A stretch of 64,000 bases of DNA from Paucisalibacillus globulus DSM 18846 (GTDB lineage Bacteria > Bacillota > Bacilli > Bacillales > Amphibacillaceae). Where the stretch lies: contig NZ_AXVK01000015.1 of assembly GCF_000482485.1 (NCBI RefSeq), positions 186,001 through 250,000 of the forward strand. The letters run 5' to 3'. A program made the translations under genes and the position numbers. Below, piece after piece: positions 8,620 through 17,811 of the stretch. Positions within the stretch are counted from its first letter, which is position 1. Each line of letters begins with the position of its first letter. The notes under the pieces are model-generated. The model was given only the letters and a program-made list of their open reading frames with translations, had not been told where the DNA came from and made no database searches.

Positions 8620-10306
8620 AGGAACTTACTTTTTCTTTTTTCTTCTCTTCATCAACTAGCTGTCTTCTTAAAATCTTTCCTACTGCAGTCTTTGGCAATT
8701 CTTTACGGAACTCATAAATTCGCGGAACCTTATATGCTGCCAAATTTTCTCTACAATACTTGTTTAATTCTTCTTCTGTAACAGCATATCCCTCTTTTAG
8801 GACAACATACGCTTTAACAGTTTCTCCACGATATGGATCAGGAATTCCGGCGATAACCACTTCTAGAATAGCTTCATGTTCATAAAGAACTTCCTCTACT
8901 TCGCGAGGATAGATATTATACCCACCTGCGATAATCATATCTTTCTTACGATCAACAACATAGAAATAGCCGTCTTCATCCATATAACCTAAGTCACCAG
9001 TTAATAACCATCCATCCTTTAATGTATTCTCGGTATCTTCAGGCTTATTCCAATAGCCCTTCATAATTTGTGGACCTTTTACTGCCAACTCACCTATTTC
9101 ACCAACTTCTACTTCATCATATGTCTCCATATTTAAGATTTTAGCATCCGTATCCGGCCATGGTAATCCAATACTTCCACTTATGCGATTTCCATAAATC
9201 AAATTTGCATGTGTAACTGGGGATGATTCTGTTAAACCGTATCCTTCCACTAACCTTCCTCCAGTTACCTTTTCAAATTTCTCCTGAACTTCTACTGGAA
9301 GTGGAGCGGAACCACTAATACATGCTTCAATGGAAGACAAATCATATTTATTCAAATCTGGATGGTTAAGCAAACCGATATAGATTGTTGGAGCTCCAGG
9401 GAATAATGTTGGCTTCAATTTATGAATCGTTTTCAAAACATCGCCAGCATCAAATTTTGGTAAGAGAACCATTTTTAAACCATTCAAGATTGATAGGTTC
9501 ATAACAGCAGTCATACCATAAACATGGAAGAATGGTAAGACACCTAAAACCGTCTCTTCCCCTTTTTTAGTATCGTAAATCCAGGCATCACACATTTGTG
9601 CATTCGCAACCAAATTACGATGTGTAAGTATAACCCCTTTAGGAAAGCCCATTGTACCACCCGTATATTGGAGAAGTGCAGTATCCTCTATAGGATCAAT
9701 ATCTACTTTTTGAAAACTTGCTTCAGCTTTTTCAATTATTGATGTCCATAGATGTGTGTCAGATGACTCTTCTACCTTTACTACCATGTTATACTGCTTC
9801 TTTTGGATGAAAGGATAGATTAAGTTCTTTGGAAAAGGTAGATAATCTTTGATTCCTGTAACAATCATATGTTCTAAAGGAGTATTCTTTTTTACATTAC
9901 TTACTCTAGGAACCAAGATATCCAAGCACACAATAACTTTCGTACCAGAATCATTCAGTTGATACTCAAGTTCTCTCTCTGTGTATAAAGGATTCGTCTG
10001 AACGACGATTGCCCCTGCCATTAATGCTCCATAATAGCCAATAACAGATTGAGGTGTATTTGGTAACATAATAGCTACTCGATCACCTTTTTGAACTCCC
10101 AAACCTTGAAGATAATTCGCAAATCGCTTCGCTTGGTTATGTACTTCAGCGAATGTTAATTCTTTCCCCATAAAGTAAAGCGCTTTCTTTTCTTTGTAAA
10201 GTGAAGCAGCATCCTCTAGAAACATGTGAAGGGGCTTCTCATTATAAGAAAGTGTAGTCGGTATTTCCTTTGGATAATGTTTGTACCATCTTTTTTCTTC
10301 TCCCAT
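8606..10306 (-). CDS. lcfA: Long-chain fatty acid-CoA ligase
   Basis: This enzyme activates fatty acids to acyl-CoA with ATP, feeding beta-oxidation; it probably acts at the membrane. The protein is about 566 residues (B. subtilis LcfA, 560). The AMP-binding P-loop reads YTGGTMGFPKGV (about 214-225). The adenylate motif is GYGLTESSP (about 357-365), the hinge is YFYVVDRKKDMII, and the catalytic Lys is in KTAVGKILRR near the C-terminus. The P-loop has Met where most ligases have Thr or Ser. AGGAGG lies 7 nt before the ATG at 10306 and 4 nt before the ATG at 10309, so the second is preferred. It has its own terminator, unlike the lcfA-fadR-fadB-etfBA operon of B. subtilis. Confidence 0.95.
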   Translation of the reverse strand: MGEEKRWYKHYPKEIPTTLSYNEKPLHMFLEDAASLYKEKKALYFMGKELTFAEVHNQAKRFANYLQGLGVQKGDRVAIMLPNTPQSVIGYYGALMAGAIVVQTNPLYTERELEYQLNDSGTKVIVCLDILVPRVSNVKKNTPLEHMIVTGIKDYLPFPKNLIYPFIQKKQYNMVVKVEESSDTHLWTSIIEKAEASFQKVDIDPIEDTALLQYTGGTMGFPKGVILTHRNLVANAQMCDAWIYDTKKGEETVLGVLPFFHVYGMTAVMNLSILNGLKMVLLPKFDAGDVLKTIHKLKPTLFPGAPTIYIGLLNHPDLNKYDLSSIEACISGSAPLPVEVQEKFEKVTGGRLVEGYGLTESSPVTHANLIYGNRISGSIGLPWPDTDAKILNMETYDEVEVGEIGELAVKGPQIMKGYWNKPEDTENTLKDGWLLTGDLGYMDEDGYFYVVDRKKDMIIAGGYNIYPREVEEVLYEHEAILEVVIAGIPDPYRGETVKAYVVLKEGYAVTEEELNKYCRENLAAYKVPRIYEFRKELPKTAVGKILRRQLVDEEKKKEKVSSSLSQ

Positions 10307-10309
10307 CAT

Positions 10310-10572
10310 TTAACCTCCTTTTTTATATAGTTAATTCCATTATAGCGATTAATTAGTATTTTTTGAAATCTTTTTTTATTTTTTGTGATTTTTTTATGGG
10401 ATTGCTAAACAATTACCTTGATAAATACCAAGTATTAGAAACCATCCACATCACAGAAATGAAGTCATCATAAATGATTTAATCATTTGTGGTGTTTAAT
10501 ATCGATTCAGAAGCCTATGATACACGTAGGTTAATTGCGGGATGTTTTTATTATAGAGTTTTACAATGAAAT
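10310..10572. other. Intergenic stretch upstream of lcfA
   Basis: A possible lcfA promoter reads, on the minus strand, TTTCAA, 18 nt, TATAAT with the -10 near 10340. No FadR-box-like palindrome is visible next to it. A loose inverted repeat (CATCACAGAAATGA near 10450 and TCATTTGTGGTG near 10485) is unexplained. No coding region is supported. Confidence 0.5.
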
Positions 10573-10611
10573 AAAAATAGAACTTCCAGATAATTGGAAA
10601 GTTCTATTTTT
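10573..10611 (-). terminator. Terminator of the polX-mutS2-DUF350 operon
   Basis: AAAAATAGAACTTCC and GGAAAGTTCTATTTTTT pair with one bulged base across an 8-nt loop. It lies 36 nt after the small-peptide stop. T-runs occur on both sides, so it may work in both directions. Confidence 0.8.
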
Positions 10612-10646
10612 TATAAATTTTACTAGTAATATTTAACAGAGTCTAA

Positions 10647-10745
10647 TTAAAAAATACTAAAGTTAAAATCAAAAACAAGATATAATATCCCCACTATAAC
10701 AAATACTATAGCAACTCCTATGCAAACTTTTGCTAATGTTTCCAT
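10647..10745 (-). CDS. Small single-span membrane peptide, 32 residues
   Basis: The reading frame encodes METLAKVCIGVAIVFVIVGI followed by LYLVFDFNFSIF. One hydrophobic helix covers about residues 6-26, and charged residues are limited to E2, K6 and D26. A GGGAGA ribosome site sits 5 nt before the ATG at 10745, and the start is only 16 nt after the DUF350 stop, before the shared terminator. The position, ribosome site and clean membrane-helix composition support translation. I do not recognise a family. It could assist the DUF350 membrane protein. The main doubt is its length. Confidence 0.65.
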   Translation of the reverse strand: METLAKVCIGVAIVFVIVGILYLVFDFNFSIF

Positions 10746-10761
10746 ATAAATCTCCCTTAAG

Positions 10762-11169
10762 TTAAATAATACTTGCACCAATTACGTACGATAAACCTAT
10801 CGAAATAATCATTGAAATAAGACCAACCGCTTTATTTCCTTTTCCAATTTCTTCATCAACACTTATGGTTGGAGTTAGAAATTCAAAAATAAAATAACCT
10901 AGCAATAATAAAATAAAACCAACCGTTCCCCAACCTATACTAGTTAGCAATGTATCATTATGCTCTATAGAATAACGAAAAATATTAGCAATACCGAATA
11001 TCTTTCCACCTGTTGCCATCGCAACAGCCATATTCCCCTTTTTAATTTCCACCCAGTTTTTGTATTTCGTTACTAGCTCAAACACTGCAAGAAATACAAC
11101 GGTACACAAGATAACAACACTATAACTTGCCGCAGTATCAACTAGCACATTCTCCCAGAAGATTTTCAT
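10762..11169 (-). CDS. DUF350 membrane protein (YshE-like)
   Basis: This is a 135-residue integral membrane protein with four hydrophobic segments (about 15-33, 47-66, 78-98 and 113-134). It corresponds in place and length to B. subtilis YshE, next to mutS2. DUF350 proteins have an internally duplicated two-helix unit; GNMAVAMATGGKIFG (about 44-58) and GNKAVGLISMIISIG (about 111-125) show that duplication here. No biochemical role is established. It sits 18 nt downstream of mutS2 and 16 nt upstream of a small membrane peptide, so all are in one transcript. Confidence 0.88.
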   Translation of the reverse strand: MKIFWENVLVDTAASYSVVILCTVVFLAVFELVTKYKNWVEIKKGNMAVAMATGGKIFGIANIFRYSIEHNDTLLTSIGWGTVGFILLLLGYFIFEFLTPTISVDEEIGKGNKAVGLISMIISIGLSYVIGASII

Positions 11170-11187
11170 TTCAACATCCCCTTTTAA

Positions 11188-13527
11188 TTACCTAAACTCA
11201 ATTACCGTAACTCCGCTTCCCCCTTCACCAGCAGCACCTGGTCTAGAAGATGCAATACTTGGGTGTTTTTTCACAAAATCTTGAACTCCTTTGCGAAGTG
11301 CTCCAGTACCTTTTCCATGAATAATAAATACTTTAGGGTAACCTGCCAAAGTTGCATCATCCACATACTTTTCTAACTTTAATAATGCATCCTCGTACCG
11401 TTCCCCACGTAAGTCTAATTCAAGTGCAACATGATAATTCGAACCTTTTATAGTTGCTAACGGCTTCTGATAGGTTTGCTTTGGTTTTCCGATTAATTGT
11501 AAGTCACTTCTTTTTACTTTGACTTTCATAATTCCAACCTGAACTAAATATTCCTTATCATTCACCTTTTCAAGGACCGTACCATTTTGGTTAATCGTAA
11601 GTAATTTTATTTCATCTCCTGAATTTAGTTCTTCCTTCGAAGTATTTAATTCCTTCTGTACTTTCTGTTTGGAAGATAACTTTGGTTGGGCTTCTTCTAA
11701 CATCTTCTTTGCTTCAATCCACTCATGCTCTTTTAACTTCGCATCAGTTTTCATTTTTCTAATTTCACTTACGATAATTTCTGCTTCTTCTCTAGCTTTA
11801 CTTAACGCCTTTTCTGCTTTCTCTTCTGCTTTTTTATATAATAATTCTTGCTTCTCCTCAAAACGGTTCCACTCTTCTTCGATTTGATTTCGAAGTTTTT
11901 CACTCTCTAGTAAAATGTTATGTGCCTCTTCGTATTCTTTCTCTGCCTGAATTTTTGAGCTCTCAAGTGATGCAATCATATTTTCAACATTTTTGGAGTC
12001 TACACCAATATGGCTCTTTGCACTTTCAATAATCGAATCATCTAATCCAAGTCTTTTGGAAATTTCAAAGGCATTACTTCTACCAGGAACACCAATTAAT
12101 AACCGGTATGTTGGTTGCAAGGTCTGCACATCAAATTCCATCGATGCATTAATAACATTATCACGATTATAGCCATAGGCTTTTAACTCTGGATAGTGGG
12201 TAGTTGCAATTACTCTTGCATCTCTAGAAACAACCTCATCTAAAATGGACATTGCAAGGGCAGCACCTTCTTGTGGATCAGTACCTGCACCAAGCTCATC
12301 AAAAAGAACTAAAGTACGGTTATCCACATGCTTTATGATATCAACAATATTTGTCATATGGGAAGAAAATGTACTTAAATTTTGTTCGATGGATTGTTCA
12401 TCCCCAATATCAGCAAATACATGCTCAAAAACAGCCATTTCACACCCATCTAATGCTGGAACTTGCAACCCAGACTGTGCCATTAACGTACATAGACCAA
12501 CCATTTTTAATGTAACAGTCTTACCACCGGTGTTAGGACCAGTGATTACAATCGATGTATACTCTTTACCGATTTCTAAATCATTAGCTACAACTTCATT
12601 TATACCTATTAAAGGATGTCTAGCTTGTTGCATTTTAATATATCCCTGGTCATTCATAGTGGGACGGCTAGCTTTCATTTCACGACCTAAATTAGCTCTA
12701 GCGAACATGTAGTCTACTTGAGCAAGAATACGAACATTTTCTGTCAAAAATCCTTCATCTGCAGCAATACTCTGACTTAGTTCCCTTAGAATTCGTTCTA
12801 TTTCTTGTTTCTCTCGGGCGTACAATTCTTGTAACTGATTATTTAAATCAACTACCGCTTTTGGCTCCATAAATAGTGTTTGACCTGATGATGATTGGTC
12901 ATGAACAATCCCTCCAAAAGCTCCACGGTATTCATGTTTAACTGGTAGTACGTAACGATCATTTCGAATGGTAATAATCGCATCAGATAGCATATTACTT
13001 TTCGTTCTAGTATAACTTTCAAGCTTCTCACGGACTCTGCTTTCATGAGTTCTAATCGAAGAACGGATTCCTCGAAGCTTTTCCGTTGCACTATCCATCA
13101 CATGGCCATGATCATCAATACAGCTCTTTATTTGAAGTTCCAAATTTCGAAGTGGTGTTATCTCTTCAACCAATTGCTTTAAGATTGGAAGTTCCTCTTC
13201 TAATCCTTCAATAAAATCTTTTACTTGGCGTCCACCATAAATGGTATTGGCTACATCCAAACATTCAGAAGTACTTAGTACTCCACCAATCACACTACGT
13301 TTAATACTCGCTCGTATATCAAATATCCCACCAAGTGGAACAGGGATATTTAACCTAATAACCTGTGCAGCTTCGTCAGTTTCATTCTGTAATAGATTTA
13401 CTTCTTCTAACTTAGTAGAGGGATTTAAATTTGCTGCTAAATCTTTACCCAAACTAGTTTGAGCACGATTCATCAATCGATCAATAATCTTTTGAAAATC
13501 AAGTACTCGTAATATACGTTCATTCAT
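11188..13527 (-). CDS. mutS2: Endonuclease MutS2 / ribosome rescue ATPase
   Basis: This MutS-family ATPase lacks the mismatch-recognition domain. It is linked to suppression of recombination and, in more recent work on B. subtilis, to splitting collided ribosomes. The 779 residues match the family (785). Walker A is [12 protein letters not shown] (about 330-341), Walker B and signature are [18 protein letters not shown] (about 406-423), and a long coiled coil spans about 510-630. A C-terminal Smr nuclease domain carries [12 protein letters not shown] and HGKGTGALR. The ATG at 13527 begins [14 protein letters not shown] as in homologs. It is 35 nt after polX. Confidence 0.96.
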   Translation of the reverse strand: MNERILRVLDFQKIIDRLMNRAQTSLGKDLAANLNPSTKLEEVNLLQNETDEAAQVIRLNIPVPLGGIFDIRASIKRSVIGGVLSTSECLDVANTIYGGRQVKDFIEGLEEELPILKQLVEEITPLRNLELQIKSCIDDHGHVMDSATEKLRGIRSSIRTHESRVREKLESYTRTKSNMLSDAIITIRNDRYVLPVKHEYRGAFGGIVHDQSSSGQTLFMEPKAVVDLNNQLQELYAREKQEIERILRELSQSIAADEGFLTENVRILAQVDYMFARANLGREMKASRPTMNDQGYIKMQQARHPLIGINEVVANDLEIGKEYTSIVITGPNTGGKTVTLKMVGLCTLMAQSGLQVPALDGCEMAVFEHVFADIGDEQSIEQNLSTFSSHMTNIVDIIKHVDNRTLVLFDELGAGTDPQEGAALAMSILDEVVSRDARVIATTHYPELKAYGYNRDNVINASMEFDVQTLQPTYRLLIGVPGRSNAFEISKRLGLDDSIIESAKSHIGVDSKNVENMIASLESSKIQAEKEYEEAHNILLESEKLRNQIEEEWNRFEEKQELLYKKAEEKAEKALSKAREEAEIIVSEIRKMKTDAKLKEHEWIEAKKMLEEAQPKLSSKQKVQKELNTSKEELNSGDEIKLLTINQNGTVLEKVNDKEYLVQVGIMKVKVKRSDLQLIGKPKQTYQKPLATIKGSNYHVALELDLRGERYEDALLKLEKYVDDATLAGYPKVFIIHGKGTGALRKGVQDFVKKHPSIASSRPGAAGEGGSGVTVIEFR

Positions 13528-13562
13528 TGACTTACTCCTTTACATGGCGTCTATATGACCTA

Positions 13563-15281
13563 TCATTTATTACGATTGAAATACTGGATAAGTTTCTCTT
13601 TTGTCCAAGTATTTAACACGGTATCTTTTTGCAACCAACCTTTTCTAGCAACACCAACTCCATATTTCATATGCTCAAGCATTTGATAATTATGTGCATC
13701 CGTATTAATAGCAATTTTTACTCCTGCCTCTTGTGCAGTTCTTGCCCATTCAGCAGATAAATCTAATCGATTTGGGTTAGCATTGATTTCAAGCGCAGTA
13801 TTTGTTTCCTTGGCCCGTTCTATTAATTTATCTAAGTTAACCTTGTAACCAGTTCTTTTTCCAAGTAGACGTCCAGTTGGGTGTGCTATAAGTGATACAT
13901 ATGGATTTTCTAAAGCTGTATATAATCGTTTCATAATTTGTTCTTCCGTTTGACTAAAGCTAGAGTGAATAGCAGCTATTACATAATCCATTTCCCTTAA
14001 AAAGTCATCTGAAAAGTCCAATGAACCATCAGTTAAAATATCCATCTCAACGCCGGAAAAAATATGAATATCGGAATATTTTTCATTCAACTTTGCTATT
14101 TCTTCCCGTTGATTTCTTAAACGTGTTTCATCTAATCCATTTGCAACACGTAAGTTCTTCGAATGATCTGTAATAGCGATAAACTCATAGCCATAACTCC
14201 TAGCCTGATTCACCATTTCTTCTAATGTTTGTGCACCATCACTCCAAGTAGTGTGCATATGAAGATCCCCACGAATATCACTTAACTCTAAAAGTTCCAC
14301 AGGTTTGTTAAATGCATCTACTTCACCAGTCCCCTCCCTAACTTCAGGAGGAATGAATTGTAATCCATAATGATTGAAAAAATCCATTTCAGAAGTAAAG
14401 GTTAAAATTTCATTTGTTTCCTCTACCTCAATACCATATTCATTGATTTTCTCACCTCTTGATTTGGCTAATTGGCGCATCGCAACATTATGATCCTTTG
14501 AGCCTGTAAAGTGATGTAGAGTAGTAACAAATTCTTTCTCTGTAACTAATCGGAAATCTACATTTACATCATATACATCATCAAGGGTCACAGTAACCTT
14601 TGTATCACCCTTTGCAATGATCTCTTTTATACCAGGAATTTGTAGTAACTGCTCCCTTACTTCACTCGGATTATCTGTTGCAATGATAAAATCTAAATCT
14701 TTGATTGTTTCCCTCATTCTTCTCAAAGAACCAGCTCTTGAGTATTGCTGGATGGATGTTAATTCACGTAAATAGTCTTCTATTCTCTCTGCTATTGGAA
14801 GCATATATGCGATTGGTAATCTTTCCGGCCTTTTTCCAATCTCATTCAGTGCTGACAAAATCTTTTCAGCAGATTTTTTGCCAAATCCAGGTAAACTCTC
14901 TACTTTTCCAGATTCAATTGCTTCCTTTAAGGTATCCGCGTCCTTCACATCTAATTCTTGATAAAGTTTTGCAAGTTTTTTTCCACCAAGTCCTGGAACA
15001 TTCAGTAATGGAATTAGACCTTCTGGAACTTCTTGTTGTAGTTCCTCTAAGGTTTCCGATTTTCCTTGTTGTATGTATTCTAAAATTACGGTATTAGTTC
15101 CCTTACCAATGCCTTTTATTTCAGTGAAATCGTCTATATCAGTTAAAGAACGTTCATCACGTTCTAAAGCTTGTGCTGCTTTTCTAAAAGCAGAAATTTT
15201 AAACGAATTTTCACCCTTTAATTCTAAATAAATAGCAATGGTTTCTAATAATTTAATTACATCTTTTTTATTAATAGTCAT
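13563..15281 (-). CDS. polX: DNA polymerase/3'-5' exonuclease PolX
   Basis: This is a family X repair polymerase fused to a PHP exonuclease, acting in gap filling and base excision repair. The 572 residues match B. subtilis PolX (570). Order: helix-hairpin-helix (about 1-130, with IKGIGKGTNTVILEYI and LPGFGKKSAEKIL), polymerase palm (about 150-315, with the Asp pair in IKDLDFIIAT and DVNVDFRLV), and PHP domain (about 335-572, with DLHMHTTWSDGA, ITDHS, GVEMDIL, HPTGRLLG and INTDAH). All expected metal ligands can be seen. It starts the polX-mutS2-DUF350 operon. Confidence 0.96.
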   Translation of the reverse strand: MTINKKDVIKLLETIAIYLELKGENSFKISAFRKAAQALERDERSLTDIDDFTEIKGIGKGTNTVILEYIQQGKSETLEELQQEVPEGLIPLLNVPGLGGKKLAKLYQELDVKDADTLKEAIESGKVESLPGFGKKSAEKILSALNEIGKRPERLPIAYMLPIAERIEDYLRELTSIQQYSRAGSLRRMRETIKDLDFIIATDNPSEVREQLLQIPGIKEIIAKGDTKVTVTLDDVYDVNVDFRLVTEKEFVTTLHHFTGSKDHNVAMRQLAKSRGEKINEYGIEVEETNEILTFTSEMDFFNHYGLQFIPPEVREGTGEVDAFNKPVELLELSDIRGDLHMHTTWSDGAQTLEEMVNQARSYGYEFIAITDHSKNLRVANGLDETRLRNQREEIAKLNEKYSDIHIFSGVEMDILTDGSLDFSDDFLREMDYVIAAIHSSFSQTEEQIMKRLYTALENPYVSLIAHPTGRLLGKRTGYKVNLDKLIERAKETNTALEINANPNRLDLSAEWARTAQEAGVKIAINTDAHNYQMLEHMKYGVGVARKGWLQKDTVLNTWTKEKLIQYFNRNK

Positions 15282-15364
15282 TTAATCACCTGTTTCAATT
15301 ATATTCCACTTTTATTGTAATCGCGATAAAGAACAAATTTTAGAAAGTTTACTTTCTTACTACC

Positions 15365-15443
15365 AAAAAACAAGGCCAATTCAAATAGGGGCTATCCGTA
15401 TTGTACCGACAATACAACGATATTCCTAGTATTTGAATTAGCC
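15365..15443 (-). terminator. Elaborate terminator of zapA-cvpA
   Basis: Arms 15374-15387 and 15430-15443 pair over 14 bp, with one G-U in the minus-strand RNA. An inner hairpin GTATTGT-ACCG-ACAATAC (15398-15415) sits inside. Six T follow on the minus strand (15365-15370). The 42-nt interior is longer than a normal terminator loop. Confidence 0.75.
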
Positions 15444-15452
15444 TGTTCTTTA

Positions 15453-16004
15453 TTAATTAATCATTGTTACAATATGTGTAAACCATAAATCTTTTACTTT
15501 TTCTGAGAAATAAGGTGTATTCTCAACAATAAATAACGCTACACTTGAATCATTTACCCTTTCTTGAATAACTCCAAGAGGTGTTAATACTAGTATGTAT
15601 AGAATTACAAATAGAATTAGATAAATTTCAAGGAATCCTAGAATGGCACCAAATATTTTATTGATAGAATTCAAGATTGGTAACGAAGCTATAACATCGA
15701 TCATAGATGCAACAATTTGCAAACCAAATTTCACGACAAAAAAGATGATTGCAAAAGAGATTGCATTATAAAATGCACTTTCTAAAGGAAGAGTCTGAAG
15801 AAATTCTGCCCACAAACTCTCATCTGGTAATTCAGGATACGGTATCCAAATTGCTAATTTACTTGAGAGATCATCATAAAACATGGCAGCAACAATAAAT
15901 GCAGCTATGTATCCAATCAGATGTACTGCTTGGAGTATCAGTCCCCTCTTGAGTCCCATGAGGAATCCGAAAATAAGTAATAATATTAGTATTAAATCAA
16001 TCAT
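15453..16004 (-). CDS. cvpA: CvpA family membrane protein
   Basis: This is a 183-residue protein with four or more hydrophobic segments (about 2-20, 24-45, 78-100 and 115-140), matching the colicin V production/CvpA family (YshB in B. subtilis). The family is linked to envelope integrity, but its mechanism is unknown. The N-terminus MIDLILILLLIFGFLMGLKRG is typical of CvpA in its pattern of a short helix followed by GxxxGxxRG. It lies 7 nt downstream of zapA and ends at a large terminator. Confidence 0.85.
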   Translation of the reverse strand: MIDLILILLLIFGFLMGLKRGLILQAVHLIGYIAAFIVAAMFYDDLSSKLAIWIPYPELPDESLWAEFLQTLPLESAFYNAISFAIIFFVVKFGLQIVASMIDVIASLPILNSINKIFGAILGFLEIYLILFVILYILVLTPLGVIQERVNDSSVALFIVENTPYFSEKVKDLWFTHIVTMIN

Positions 16005-16011
16005 GAGCCAA

Positions 16012-16275
16012 TTATCCTCTTTCTTTTTTTATTGAGCCTAGTAGTGTTGCATAATCTTCTTTTAGAGTTAAATAATCATTCATAGAATTTATTGCAGTTA
16101 AAACAGCAAGAGCTGCTGTATCAAGTGATGGATTAAGTTCATGTATTTCTCTCATTTTTTGATCCACTAGACTTGCTACTAAACGAACATGGCTAGCATC
16201 TTCATCACCGACAATCGTATAGGATCTATTTCTTATTTCAACTGTTACCCGAGTTTTTTTTGAGTTATGGGTCAC
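16012..16275 (-). CDS. zapA: Cell division protein ZapA
   Basis: This is a small coiled-coil protein that binds FtsZ and bundles protofilaments at the division ring. The start is taken as GTG at 16275: AGGAGG lies 9 nt upstream, and the resulting 87-residue protein (MTHNSKKTRVTVEIRN...) matches the family length of about 85. A start at 16314 would add 13 residues with no ribosome site. The YTIVGDEDASHVRLVASLVD segment is the conserved ZapA head and the C-terminal half is helical. It is divergent from rnhC and co-directional with cvpA. Confidence 0.9.
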   Translation of the reverse strand: MTHNSKKTRVTVEIRNRSYTIVGDEDASHVRLVASLVDQKMREIHELNPSLDTAALAVLTAINSMNDYLTLKEDYATLLGSIKKERG

Positions 16276-16437
16276 TGGGGTTAGCCTCCTACTTAATTCT
16301 AACGATTCTAGCATTTTTCTTATAGTTTATCTTAACATGAAGATTACAATTGGGAAACTGTTCTCCCGGATTTTTTTGCATTTCTTTCTTGTTCATACTT
16401 TGTTATAGTCAATATTGTATAGAAAGGTGTGTTTGAC

Positions 16438-17373
16438 ATGTCACAGAACGTGTATCTACTATCAGTTGAAACGATTAAAAAAATGAAACAATATTATCAT
16501 AAATCATTAACTTCCTCTCCACAAGGAGCAATTTTTCGGGCAAAAACTGAAAATGCGGTGATTACTGCTTATAAATCTGGAAAGGTATTATTTCAGGGGA
16601 GTAAACCACATATAGAATCAGAAAAGTGGACAGACAATACTAGTTCACAGCCAACTGTTACAAAGCAAAAAAAATCTACTCCTACTACAATTTACACACC
16701 ATCAGAGTCGCTTTTCTCATCTTCCCATATTGGTTCTGATGAAGCTGGAACTGGTGATTACTTTGGTCCAATAACAGTTTCTTGTGCTTATATAACCTCA
16801 TCACAAATCTCATTACTAAAAGAGTTAGGGGTTAAAGACTCAAAGAACTTAACAGATTCTGTCATTCTCAAGTTAGCAAAAGAAATTGCCCAAATTCGCA
16901 TTCCATACTCTTTACTAATTCTACATAACCCAAAATACAACACCTTACAAAAAAGAGGTTGGTCACAAGGTAAGATGAAGGCAATGTTGCACCACCATGC
17001 GATTCAGAACCTACTAAAAAAGATTGGTAATACAGAATATGATGGGATACTAATTGACCAGTTCTGTGAGCCTGGCATATATAAAAAACATATAGCTTCT
17101 GAGGGAGGAAAGCTTCCTGATAAAACCTTTTTTATGACTAAGGCAGAAAGTTATTCAATAGCAGTTGCTACCGGATCCATCATTGCTAGAGCAAGCTTTG
17201 TAAAGGAGATGGATAAACTTTCAGATAAAATGGGGTTTGAATTAAATAAAGGGGCATCAAAAAAAGTTGATCAAACTATAGCAAGGGTAATACGTGAGAA
17301 AGGTGAACATGTGTTGGATTCTTGCGCAAAAGTTCATTTTGCTAACACACAGAAAGCAAAAAAGTGGCTTTGA
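16438..17373 (+). CDS. rnhC: Ribonuclease HIII
   Basis: This enzyme cleaves RNA in RNA/DNA hybrids and R-loops in a Mg-dependent reaction. From the ATG at 16438 the protein is 311 residues (B. subtilis 313). An N-terminal TBP-like substrate-binding domain (about 1-75) is followed by the catalytic domain starting IGSDEAGTGDYFGPI (about 99-113), where D and E are the first metal ligands. Further acidic sites are in VKDSKNL and DGILIDQF. GAAAGGTG gives a ribosome site 8 nt before the start; the GTG at 16429 lies within it and is rejected. It is one of the few plus-strand backbone genes, as in B. subtilis. Confidence 0.95.
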   Translation: MSQNVYLLSVETIKKMKQYYHKSLTSSPQGAIFRAKTENAVITAYKSGKVLFQGSKPHIESEKWTDNTSSQPTVTKQKKSTPTTIYTPSESLFSSSHIGSDEAGTGDYFGPITVSCAYITSSQISLLKELGVKDSKNLTDSVILKLAKEIAQIRIPYSLLILHNPKYNTLQKRGWSQGKMKAMLHHHAIQNLLKKIGNTEYDGILIDQFCEPGIYKKHIASEGGKLPDKTFFMTKAESYSIAVATGSIIARASFVKEMDKLSDKMGFELNKGASKKVDQTIARVIREKGEHVLDSCAKVHFANTQKAKKWL

Positions 17374-17394
17374 TTCATAATTAGCCACTTTTTT
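17358..17394. terminator. Bidirectional terminator at the rnhC end
   Basis: AAAAAAGTGGCT (17358-17369) pairs perfectly with AGCCACTTTTTT (17383-17394). It serves rnhC on the plus strand and the convergent membrane-protein gene on the minus strand. Confidence 0.9.
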
Positions 17395-17671
17395 ATTTTT
17401 CATAGAAATCATACGAATTCAACTCTTGCAACTCCCTTTCTATCATTCGATCATAAAATTTATTTACAATCTTTCGCAAAGCAAATAGCACAAATAAAAA
17501 GATTTGTAATTTAACAAATTCCATAAAAAAGCTAAATAACGCAGCCATACTCGTTTTTTCAGGACTATTAAAAATTCCTACACCCATCTTAATTACTTTA
17601 TAGAAAACATACAGAAAAGCTATTAACACGATAACATCTACTATCCTTTTAATTATTTTTACAGCTAAAAT
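17393..17671 (-). CDS. Hypothetical membrane protein with probable ATT start
   Basis: The frame is open up to an in-frame stop at 17672-17674. A perfect AGGAGG (17680-17685) sits 8 nt before an ATT codon at 17671, while no ATG, GTG or TTG is correctly spaced from it. Starting there gives 92 residues (about MLAVKIIKRIVDVIVLIAF...) with two hydrophobic segments (about 10-30 and 50-72) and a charged C-terminus. The internal GTG at 17629 would give 78 residues with a poor ribosome site and would cut off half of the first helix. I do not recognise the family. The alternatives are a sequencing error at the start codon or use of the GTG. Confidence 0.6.
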   Translation of the reverse strand: MLAVKIIKRIVDVIVLIAFLYVFYKVIKMGVGIFNSPEKTSMAALFSFFMEFVKLQIFLFVLFALRKIVNKFYDRMIERELQELNSYDFYEK

Positions 17672-17811
17672 TTATATTACCTCCTACTTTAAATCATTTA
17701 ATTTGCAAGTATGTTCTTTATATATTTTCGAGGAAAAAGGAATTTTTCCAATAAGGATTTTATTTTCACCATTACCACTGCCTTACTAGATTAAGCTAAG
17801 CTATTGGCCTC

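Noticed and set aside
10440-10500. Palindrome AAATGATTTAATCATTT as a possible second FadR box for lcfA
   Set aside because: Half-site spacing and sequence differ from the FadR consensus, and it lies well upstream of the probable lcfA promoter.
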